This document shows, in pieces, positions 41,590 to 51,517 of a stretch of DNA of 64,000 bases (the first letter of the stretch is position 1; each line of letters opens with the position of its first letter). A model generated the notes under the pieces. That model did not search any database. It was not told where the DNA came from and was given only the letters and a program-made list of their open reading frames with translations. The stretch is from Lineus longissimus (Eukaryota > Nemertea > Pilidiophora > Heteronemertea > Lineidae), in assembly GCF_910592395.1 (NCBI RefSeq), contig NC_088323.1, positions 3,224,001-3,288,000 of the forward strand, in the 5' to 3' direction. The position numbers were made by a program, and so were the translations under genes.

Positions 41590-42455
41590 ATTACTATTTA
41601 CTAGCATATTGCCATGGAGCGGGCAAAGTTGAAATGTAATATACATTAGTTAAATGGGCACGATGATTGAACGACATTAAATTTCTAACGTTACTGAAGT
41701 TTTATTAAAGGTTAAACACGCAATGAACTGCATTTAGGGACTTATTTCTGCTATCTACATGCAACCCCCAATAGATTGATTGGAGTACGCTATTTTACAC
41801 AATGCATTGAGACCAGTGACAGCAGGTCCTATTCCAAATAAGGCCCTCACATATTAGGCATATCACCTACCCACTCCCGTACCCAATGCCACTGTCGGAC
41901 CAAAGCCAGGTGCATGGAGAGATGCAGAACGCAATTCAAACTGACAACATCAGTCAGTAAAGAATAAATCAAAGAGCAAGCGCTGGCCACTGTACATATT
42001 TTGTCCATCCTGGCATAACTGTTTATTGATACCCTGACTGCATGTTCCGGTAGGCCACTCTGCAGAATTTGCCTCATCACTCAGGTCAGTGTTTCTCGAA
42101 TAGAACTAAAATAGAATAGGCTAATCATTAATCTCCCTGCTAATACCCTGCACCATGGACCAGGTTGTGTAGCACTACATACGTGCTGGAAGCTAATACT
42201 GATGTGGCAGGGAGAATATGCGTGAAATTTGTGTATGCTTTTGAAAATGAGCGGACGTGCTCTCTGAAAAGTTGTTATTTATTCTAAAACCACGAAGATA
42301 TTCGACGTATGACACCCTCAGTGACACTCTTACGTATGATCCAGACCTACGAAGCCAAAGGTTGCAAGAATTCGACGCATTTCCAAGGCCCAATTTTGAA
42401 ACAAAAATTACCTCCTTTAGCGGCCACAACGCGCATTATAGTATAGATAATGCTC
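41590..42455. repeat. ~870-bp insert, copy 3
   Basis: Same insert as at 28053 and 29613, with 15 bp fewer in total: a 13-bp loss near 42255 and a 2-bp loss near 42416. These internal deletions shorten the 88-aa frame. Confidence 0.75.
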
Positions 42456-42535
42456 TAATGAAATAAATAGACTTAGGAATAGAAGCAGCAGCAATAACTA
42501 GGAAAATGCGGAAGGAAAATATTAAAAATGTACGC

Positions 42536-42607
42536 CTCTCCGGCCGGGAATCGAACCCGGGTCTCCCGCGTGACAGGCGGGGATACTTACCACTATACTA
42601 CCGAAGA
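42536..42607 (-). tRNA. tRNA-Asp (GTC), copy K
   Basis: 72 nt, identical to copy B. Confidence 0.95.
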
Positions 42608-42746
42608 TTGCTGAGAGCTTGAAGTCAGATTCCACATCATACGAAACATGTAGTCCACCCATAAGACGTCGTTTTGGACTAATTTTGTTTTGTTGGTGTA
42701 ACTAAGAAATCAAGTGATAAAAGTTTTTAAATATTGTCTTGAAAGA

Positions 42747-43200
42747 CCCCCCCCCCCCCCCATGGCTTTAATATGGAAACCAGCTGGTGATATTGGTGGT
42801 GGAGCTTAAATCTAGGTCAAAACCGCTTCGCTTTGGCCTTTATCTCAAGGCTTGCTCCACACCCTGCGCCTGCCACAGCAGAGCCGACTTGACGATTCAC
42901 TGTGATTTCCCAAAAAAATTTCATTAGCCTCCGTTTGAGCTTAGAGTCTGGTTACTCTAAGGTTTGAGTGAAGAAATAAGTGGCATTTCTCATTCACTTG
43001 GAGCAAAAAAGTGGCCGTGATATCTTCAGTCGGGCACACATTCATATGCAACACTTGCAGACACTGGGAAGACCATCCCGAATTGCTCTTGTAAGAGTTG
43101 ATCATGTACCGCCATCCATTTTGGCTAGACCTCCAAATCCCAAGCAAACGTAGTGGGCTTGGGTCTGTTCTCTTTGTTTTCCAGAGAACAGCCTCAAGGG
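42747..43200. repeat. Poly-C run and degenerate foldback arm
   Basis: A run of about 15 C at 42747 is followed by unique-looking sequence. At 43108-43150 the stretch CCATTTTGGCTAGACCTCCAAATCC resembles the reverse complement of the 49-bp unit plus its CCAAAATGGCGG border. It is followed by a degenerate hairpin at about 43166-43192. Together with 43224-43410 this looks like both arms of a foldback element. Confidence 0.5.
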
Positions 43201-43223
43201 ATATTATTCACTAAAAGTTCTAG

Positions 43224-43410
43224 CCACTACGTTTTGCAGGAGTTCTTATTGCTCTATGATTTCAAATTCTAGCCATTACGTTTTGCAATTGCTTTATGAT
43301 TTCAAATTCTAGCCACTACGTTTTGCAGGAGTTCCAATTGCTTTATGATTTCAAATACTAGCCACTACGTTTTGCAGGAGTTCCAATTGCTTTATGATTT
43401 TAAATTCTAG
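43224..43410. repeat. 49-bp minisatellite, 4 copies
   Basis: Units start at 43224, 43273 (lacking the GGAGTTCT part), 43313 and 43362. Confidence 0.88.
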
Positions 43411-43623
43411 CCAAAATGGCGGTGCCTACCAGTCAACCCTTTATGGCCAATTTCGCTTCTTAGGCATGACACCCTCAAAAATCTCATCTGGCTCTGTGTC
43501 AAGAATGTGCATCTCAATCCGCCACTCGCCTTTACTGTGTTGATGCAACTTTTGGAAATAAGCACTATTAATCTTAGCAAAAGAAGCAGCAGCAATAACA
43601 AGGAAATTATTAAAAATGTATGC

Positions 43624-43695
43624 CTCTCCGGCCGGGAATCGAACCCGGGTCTCCCGCGTGACAGGCGGGGATACTTACCACTATACTACCGAAGA
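43624..43695 (-). tRNA. tRNA-Asp (GTC), copy L, last of the array
   Basis: 72 nt, identical to copy B. Homology to the array stops about 15 bp after it (GAAAGCTTGAGG), which marks the array's right border. Confidence 0.95.
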
Positions 43696-43712
43696 TTGCT
43701 GAAAGCTTGAGG

Positions 43713-44427
43713 CGAAAATGGCATTATTCAACTCGCATGGCCTTTGGAAACGTTCGGGAGGATTCGGGCTGACGACGTCGGGCGAAGTTGTATGGCGCTA
43801 AATTTAAAAATGTAAATGGAATGTTGCTGGATAATCTGCGGAAAGGGGAGGGGGCAACGTAATAAATGCCGACCAGGCGTGTTTGTGTGACAAACTGCTG
43901 GTCACTAGTGACGGCTCGTGGCATTCCGTTTTGCATGAAAGTATTTGTTGGGGCAGATGGAATAGACTGGCAGGAAACGATCGGCAAAGTAAACAAGACA
44001 TTGATTTAGCTGATATTTACTTCATCTGTTCCTTGTCTTGGCGACCATCACTCACAGGTTGGAGATCGCGCCATGGAGCGTAAGATTGATCTTTTAGTAT
44101 ATTTATTTGATGGTGATGTAGATGTGTGTATTTGCTTGCTTTCAAGGCCGAGGATCTTATCCAGTTTTAGTTTTACATTCAGAAATTCTATCGTAAAGCG
44201 GATAAGACAACCTGATCAGCAAGTAGGTGTATAGGACTATACCAGATCGATTTTAATGTGCAAGCACGAATCGTTTCAGTCGACCCCCAGATGTGAGAGA
44301 CCCCTGTCGGTGACATTGTTTATACCCTAAATCTGACCTACCTGGCCCCTGCCTTTAGTCTCCCTTTAAAGTATAAAAGTGTTGTTGCTTTTTTGTGGTT
44401 TCAGTGCGACGAATAGAACAATTCAGG
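43713..44427. other. Unique sequence between array and WAP gene
   Basis: No exon identified. A splice acceptor at 44404 just before the WAP-gene ATG implies a 5' UTR exon somewhere here or further left. Confidence 0.5.
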
Positions 44428-46172
44428 ATGATTGCGGTTTTATTGCTGCTCCTTCCATTAGTAACCGTGGACGCCAAGTGCCTTGCCAAAGAACGTGGGT
44501 ATACAGTAATTGTTTGTGTAGCCCCTACCCCTATACCCCCCCCCCCGCTAATACGGTCCTGGGAGCGAAGCGATCTTAGTATCGCTGTCAGTAAATCAGG
44601 TCTGCAACACATACAGTACATTTAGAATGATTGATTTGGCTGCTGACTATATCAACTGACCATAAACGCAACGAACGTGACTAACGCTGTCATCTAACTG
44701 CAATTCCCTTTTCACCAGTACCAAGCTCCTACCTTAGTAATTTTCGAGTTCGTTGACGCTCGTTGAGTTGACGTTGACGCTCGATCAGTTGCAGGCCGAT
44801 ATGTGTTGTGTTTGTTTCAGATGTATACACTGAGTGTAAGAAGGACTTGTCTCCAGTTGAGGATGTATTCTGCGGACCTCCAAAATCGAATTGTTCTACC
44901 GACTTTGACTGTCTTGAGCCGGCAGCAAAATGCTGCTTAGATGGCTGCAATGCCGTATGTGTGGAGTTCGAAAATTTGGTCCAACACTGTAAGTTCACGC
45001 TGCCTTTCCTAAAGATATCACTAGAAACACCAGCAACCGTATCTAGTAATCCATTAGTTTCCGTAGGGAAGGGGAAGGGAGAGAGAGGGTGATGCGAACG
45101 ACGCCCCTTATTAATTTACTGTTGCCCGTGTGTTTTTGGACAGCTCCCCCTGCGGTCCGTTCTTTGAAACTGCATGCGGAGCCCATGTAGTCGGTGTCTC
45201 TCCGAAGGTCATATGTTCCATGACGGCAGAAAGTGCAAGGCAATGAAACCACTCATGGCATAAATCATTGGTTCAGCCAAAACCTTGCTAATGCTATTTT
45301 AGCAATCGGTTTACATTTTTTATCAAGTCATGCCGATGATCCTTGTCTTGAGATGGTACACTCTTTGAGCTTCTGAAAAACCATTAAGGTTTTGCGGCCA
45401 ACACGAATATGCACCTCGTAGAGGTTTTTTGGTAAAATTAAAACCCCTAAATCCCCTCTAAGGGTTCGTCACTTCGCTGAAAAACATCTACGGGGTGCAT
45501 ATTGTGTGGGGCGAAAAAACAGTCAAGTTTTTCCTAACCTATATTTCTAAGGGTGAGTTCCGTTTGTAGTTTGTAGATCCTGGGACAACTACATTTACCA
45601 GCCCGGTGAGGACTACTGGATGCCATGCAAGAAGATGTGCTCCTGCGGTGAGGACGGATACCCCACAAACTGTGTCGCCTCTCCGTGCAGCACGAGTGAG
45701 ATTCTCAAAGTGAGTTGTATCTGAACTCAAAATTGAAACACCTGTTGTCCATTGCTTGGATGAGGAGTAACGTTTTTCAGTGAAATGAATAAAAACCTGC
45801 TTTTTTACCAAAAAGCCTCTAAGGGGTGCATAGTGTAGTGTTGGCCGAAAAATTTTACAGTTGGAAAGTTCCAGTGAACCTTTTATTCTAAGAGATGTGA
45901 GATAGCTATGTTGAAAGAAGCTTATGTGGTTTTACTTTTTCATTTCGAATCGGTCTGAGAAAAGTTACATCCGGAAGGCCGAAATAAGATTTCTCGATGT
46001 CAACACGTGTCTTCCAAATCCGTCGTCAAAATGCCTCATCGTTCTTGTGCTTGATCAAAATCTGAATCTCTGCTATTTTCAGGAACATTTCATCAGATAC
46101 AAGCGTAGACTACACTCCAGGAAGAAGCTTCCCAAGGACAAGGTGCTGAGAGAAAAGCGTTGTGTTGGCTAG
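44428..46172 (+). CDS. Secreted WAP-domain, cysteine-rich protein
   Basis: Four exons (44428-44494, 44821-44988, 45570-45709, 46083-46172) join in frame to 154 aa. The start MIAVLLLLLPLVTVDA is a signal peptide. The second exon has the WAP four-disulfide-core spacing: TECKKDLSPVEDVFC, then SNCSTDFDCLEPAAKCC, then GCNAVCV. WAP domains are usually protease inhibitors or antimicrobial. The third exon adds a second Cys-rich segment (FCRSWDNYIYQPGEDYWMPC, then KKMCSCGEDGYPTNC), reminiscent of a von Willebrand C-type fold. The last exon is very basic (RYKRRLHSRKKLPKDK). The exon-3 donor after the ILK codons is chosen because the earlier possible donor leads to a premature stop. Inverted repeats lie in the introns on both sides of exon 3. 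Confidence 0.82.
45396..45847. repeat. Inverted-repeat ends flanking WAP exon 3
   Basis: 45396-45438 (GGCCAACACGAATATGCACC, then TCGTAGAGGTTTTTTGG) pairs with an inverted copy at 45482-45516 and a second inverted copy at 45802-45847, which ends GTGCATAGTGTAGTGTTGGCC. The first pair makes a ~120-bp MITE-like unit. The outer pair encloses exon 3. Confidence 0.6.
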
Positions 46173-46935
46173 TATAGATTGGGACATTATTGCATTCGCC
46201 AATGAAGGAAACATTGACTTGCGACCTTCTCGCTGATATAGGCAACTGGAGCTGTCGCAGCATGGAAACATTATTCGCCTTTCTTTGTGCTCTGTAGCTC
46301 TGTAGCTCTGTATTTCCTTATTTCATTGTTCAAGACAAAAAGTCGTCTCATTTTTAGTTAATTATTTATTAAGAAGATTCATATCCCCGAATGACCAATA
46401 TGATTAAGCATATCCTATATGCGTATATATATTATATAGGAAACATTAGTCTTTAAGAGATCCAGTACATTGGCAGCATACAAAACCATCTGCCTGATGG
46501 AATTTCAGGATGAACATGGTCACATGGCCAACTGTCCGCCATCTTAGTTGTTGCCAGAGGCGCCACCTAGACCAGCCAACCAAACCAGTGACGTTGAAGA
46601 ACTTTGCACTCGCGATCGCAGTTGAATCACAATACTTCCTATCCGTAGACTCTTCTTTCAAGGCTTCTCCACGAGCTGTCACTTGGATGAAAGAGGACAT
46701 CTTCAAAATCTGCAAGGTAATATCAGGGATCAAGGCCAAATTAGAACTAAAGGCAGGAGGTTGGCCTACAGATTACTGACATGAAGAGTGTACATGTACT
46801 TCGTGAGAAAATGGCACTCGAGTTGCTGTTGATTCACACAGAAAATCCAACAGTTGAACAAAATGTTATACATGGGTTTGATCAGAGAGTACGCCACCAA
46901 TAAGACAAGAACCTTCAAATAGTCACAAAAACAAT
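46173..46935. other. Intergenic between convergent WAP and mucin-like genes
   Basis: No exon is supported. The open frames at 46446-46739 (minus) and 46510-46779 (plus) overlap each other and show no domain. 3' UTRs of both neighbours are expected here. Confidence 0.45.
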
Positions 46936-48700
46936 TTAATTGTATTTACTTAGTTTTTTATTGATGGGAGCTGTACTTTCTGTTGTCGTCCGCGCCATAT
47001 GGCTGGTATAAAACTTGGTGTGACGTCCACCCTCTTTGGAGTGGTTGGCTGGTAGTTCAGTCCGGAGTTTACTTGGTGTTGTGGTAAGCGCCGAGCTTGA
47101 CACAACTCCTGTTGACGGTAGATAGCTGTAGACAGTCGACAGTTGACCGCAGACATTTGGCTTTGTACTTGGTCCAAGGATCCATGTAAATACATCCGTG
47201 GGCATATTGACAGTCGGTGTTAGACTAGGTGCCGGAGTCGACAACATTGTAGTATCGGGCAGCACAATAGGTGGTGTAAAAGGCATCGAGCTGAAGACTA
47301 CCCCAATCGTTGCTGTATATGGTGCTTGTACCCACACAACTGACGTACTGTGTAATACGATCCGTGGTGCTCCTCTGGTCACCGAGCTCGGCAAAATTGC
47401 CATTGCGACAGTAGGCAGCACATTGGGTGTTGTACTTGGTCCAAATACCCATGTAACTACATCAGTTGGCATAATGTCTGTCGGTATTGGACTAGGTGCC
47501 AGTGTCGACAAAACTTCAGTAGTTGGCTTCACAATAGATGATGGACTATGTGCCGAGATAGAAATTACTCCTGTTCTAGTCGGATAACTCGGCGATATAC
47601 TAGGTCCTGGGATGGACACGTTAACTGGCAATGTCAAACTTGACATTACTGCTCTGACTTGCGGCACTGACAGTTGTTCAGTTGACGTTACTCTAACTGC
47701 TGGCTGCACACTATGATTTGGTATTGAATGGAGTACTTCAGTTGGTGACACTGAAGCTTTCGGCTTCACACTTGGTAATGAACCGAGTACTTTAATGGAT
47801 GATAATGTAGATGTTGGCTGCAAACCTACACTTTGTAATGAACCATGAACTATACTTAATGATGATGTAACTGTTAGCTGCATACTTGGTAATGAACCAA
47901 GTATTTTAGTTGATGATATTGGAGCTTTTTCAACTGACGTAGTTGCTGCAACGTGCTCTCTTGGAGCTGTTGTTGGATCTCCTGTAATAAATTATCAATT
48001 GTATCAATGTTAGTAGTGATGAAGCTCGTTGTGTGCTTTGTGTTAAGAACTGTCGCTGTGCCATATATAATTGGTATTAGATAATCTGATGATGAGCTGG
48101 CTGACTATCGTGCACCATAACAAGCGATACGCTTGGTGCATATGGGTGTATGGTGATGACCTAGATAAACTGCGTGAATCTGTGAATACCGTGTATGTGT
48201 AATTCATATTCAAAAAAATTATACTACCACATTATAACACAAAATGCGTTTCATGATACTCGTGTGCACTATATGCACACATTGAGAAGCACATCAAGGC
48301 AAGTTCCTAGCGGTTCTACTCGATGGCGCATAACCTTCTGATCACAACTATCAAATTCATAAAATGCTCTAGCAAAATGTTTGTGACTTGTTCTTAATAA
48401 TGAACGGGGGATTTTGGTGGAAGAAGCCACTGTCTTCCGATATAGCTGAGGCCGGTGTGTCAGCTAAGAAGAGACAGATGAGATGCTGAACACTTATTAA
48501 GCCTGTGTGAGTCTGCGTTCAAATGTGTATATTGAATGTGAACTTTTAAAGAAATTCAAACTGAGACGTCCTGTCGTTTTGTTGGTTTTTCCTACAACCT
48601 TTTTTCACCGAAAGAAAAGGTCATGTCGACTGTTATACTTACCCGAATTTGATGCAGCCAAAGCAGCTATTGTGAATAAAAAAACTCCCATCCGCAGCAT
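46936..48700 (-). CDS. Secreted mucin-like Ser/Thr/Pro-rich protein
   Basis: Two exons, 48700-48643 and 47981-46936, join at phase 1 to 367 aa. Exon 1 is a signal peptide (MLRMGVFLFTIAALAAS). Exon 2 is almost wholly Ser/Thr/Pro/Val with degenerate internal repeats: SSTKILGSLPS and SSIKVLGSLPS near the N-terminus, then PTDVVTWVFGPSTTPNV and PTDVFTWILGPSTKPNV, then LPDTTMLSTPAPS against VLSTLAPSP. Such composition implies dense O-glycosylation, as in a mucus or cell-coat protein. There is no transmembrane segment, and only one cysteine in exon 2. The family is not recognised. It is convergent with the WAP gene. Confidence 0.78.
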
Positions 48701-51517
48701 CTTTTCTCGACGGCGATCTTCTCAGAATTCCCCAAAAAGGGCTATTTTTACCTGGAAGTCAGATGCCGATCAATTGAAATGAAATAAAAGCTTTTTACTG
48801 CAACTTTGATAATGTTTTTCACCTGAAAATGCATAACCTTACGCAGTGATACTAGTGTGTGAGGGGCTGTTCTACTCTGACATGCTTGAATATTATCGCT
48901 GCTTTTGAGAATGCTGCAAATCAGATGTGGTTCAAGGGAAGTCCGCGAAATTACAAGCTAAAAATTAGAAGCTTCTAGTTACCTCTTTCCTTGTGAGGAG
49001 TAATAATGTGTCTGGATGATCGAGTGGCTATAACACGATTTACACAAACTATTCATTGTTGAGTTTGCACCTCGATATAAAATTCCACTGCAGTAATTTG
49101 CATTTAGATGTATAAAATGATAATTAGACTTGCACAGCGGGTATTGTCATTCACATAACCGGCAAGGCATATTATGTTCGTGTTATTTATTATTACTTAT
49201 TATCGTCCCGGCAGCTTACTATCCAGTCAGAACTTGAATGTTATTCCATCAAAGGTGATCGTCAAATTCGGTTTCCTTTGAGTTGAAGTGCCACTCAGCA
49301 GAGTAAACGCACATTTTCGTCAAACACAATAGGGAGACAGGAAATACATGGAAACAACCTAATCCTAAATATTTGTGTTGGGGGTTCTCCAAGTCTGCAA
49401 ACATGTCAACAGGTGTGACGTCACATTAAGGACCTGTCTATCTTAGTCTACATATTATGTACATGTAGTTGTGATAATCGCGCGATTGGGCGAGATTCGA
49501 TCAAAATAGTTCGACGAGAGTAGGCCTACCGCATTTTGTATTGGATTTATACAGTGAATGAATGGGTCAGTGAATGAATTATGTTTGGTAGGTCAGGTGA
49601 ATAGTAGAGACGATTTGCGGATGTACATACTACATGTGCTGAGCTGGTGTATTGCAGACAAGGAATAAGGTAGGATAATAAGTTCATTCGTCCATCGCAG
49701 AAATGCATTAAACGTATACGCCTTCTATTGATTTCGAGAACATGCAATACCATATCCGGAACGCCTCTTTTAGCTTGTTCGAGAACCAGCGCGGCCGACA
49801 CATGTCGATATGGTTTTAGTTCGAAAATATTGTGGTTTTGTAGCGATGTAAGCATATTCTGTAGTTCTTTGGCAAGGTAGAATAGGCGATGGAAGAACGT
49901 TAACTAGTCCGAAATAAAAACGTTTTTAAGTATTTTTTCAATGGCCAACTACAGACATTTTGTAAAGAAATCTCATTCTTGCAAGAACGTGTGATAAGTA
50001 AACAAAATATCTGACAACACGCTGAAAACCGCATTGAATTTAATGTAATAGTTTGCGAGATATCGTATGAAGTATGAGTTGATATCAATATGAGCTAGAC
50101 TGCACATGCCATGGCTTAGCATTACAGAATATGAGCTAGACTGCACATGCCATGGCTTAGCATTACAGAATATGAGCTAGACTGCACATGCCATGGCTTA
50201 GCATTACAGAATATGAGCTAGACTGCACATGCCATGGCTTAGCATTACAGAATATGAGCTAGACTGCACATGCCATGGCTTAGCATTACAGAATATGAGC
50301 TAGACTGCACATGCCATGGCTTAGCATTACAGAATTTGTTGGAAGTGACCCAGATGAAGACCCATCTTGCCATCAGGCCATGCGATACCCTCAGTCATGT
50401 CAGTCCATCAGCACTGCACAAACACTAAATGTTTACGCATTGAATTTACTAAAGGGTTGACCATAGGCACCACCATTTTGGCTAGAACTTGAAATCCTAA
50501 AGCTATTAGAACTCTTTTGAAACAAAGTGCATGTCAGTTTGAAGGGTGGGTGTCAGTTCTTTGTTTTCCGGAGAACAGCCTCCAAGGTTTTAAATGAACA
50601 TAAACTTCATTTTCTAGCCAAGTTGGTGGTGTTGATGATCAACCATTAATGTATACGGCAAAGTACGACTCACTATATGTTTTTTTAATTTTTTAATTTC
50701 CTTTTATTTTAACAGAAGAGTTGTTTAACACCAGAAACATGAGACATGTTCTAGTTAGGTTTCAACGGGCCAAAATGTCAGTAAACCACTCAAAATCGAC
50801 ATTCAACAATTGACAATTAAATCCATTTGGTGCAAAGCTTTCGAGATGTGTTTTCGTTATCGTTATAAACTTGGCATACTATTTTTGCTTGGCACTCACC
50901 GTTCGATATCAAGATTGCAATACAACACCAATTTATGTTTCGATAAACCAATAGGTCACTTTTCAAGGATGTGTTTGACATCTTGACCAACTTGACTTCG
51001 GGCCAATTTATAGTCGGCTGGTTATTCTGAGAATATTATCAAAATTTTTCTAGCGTGAGCTTCAAACTTCTACTATTTCATATCAGTCATTTCCCTATCC
51101 GTGATGGCGTCATCATACACGTTTATTTTCACGAAAACAACAACGCTGCCATAGCCCCCAGTATCTATAACCTTTATTCACCAAGCCTTGCTCTTGCTCA
51201 GCCAATGCTGTCTCTTGTATATTACTTTAAATATCACCGAATGATACTAAACGGTTGTGAAATAATCCTGTACTAAATCTTCCCTACATTGGTTTAAGGC
51301 AAAGTAACAACGCACTATTCCCTGACAGAATAAGAAGCAGTTTTCTAAACCCTAATTTCCTATGGTAAGTTTTTCTGAAGTATAAATTCTTCCGAAGTTC
51401 GAACGTGCAACTACTATACATTTTGGTTCCTGGGCCTATGTCATTGTCTATGTCTAAAATACCGAAATTTCGAGGTCCTCATCCACGGAGATGTTGACTT
51501 CTTCCTGTGTTATCTAT
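48701..51517. other. Intergenic region with 41-bp repeat and diverged foldback copy
   Basis: No exon supported. It holds the 41-bp tandem repeat at 50090-50335 and, at about 50464-50660, a diverged copy of the foldback element of the array: the reverse-complement arm CACCATTTTGGCTAGAACTT, a degenerate hairpin at about 50556-50582, then CATTTTCTAGCCAAGTTGGTG. The 3' UTR of the cGAS-like gene lies at its right end, with TTTATT at 51173-51178 as a possible minus-strand polyadenylation signal. Confidence 0.5.
50090..50335. repeat. 41-bp tandem repeat, 6 copies
   Basis: Six essentially identical 41-bp units starting ATGAGCTAGACTGCACATGC and containing CATGCCATGGC. There are no spacers. Confidence 0.95.

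Noticed and set aside
47198-47587. 129-aa plus-strand frame
   Set aside because: It is the antisense shadow of the Ser/Thr/Pro-rich exon of the mucin-like gene and has no start context or domain.
48507-48782. 91-aa plus-strand frame
   Set aside because: It runs antisense over the signal-peptide exon of the mucin-like gene, whose frame and splice phase are well supported on the minus strand.
49547-49855. 102-aa minus-strand frame
   Set aside because: No domain, no matching neighbouring exon and no signal peptide; left as intergenic.
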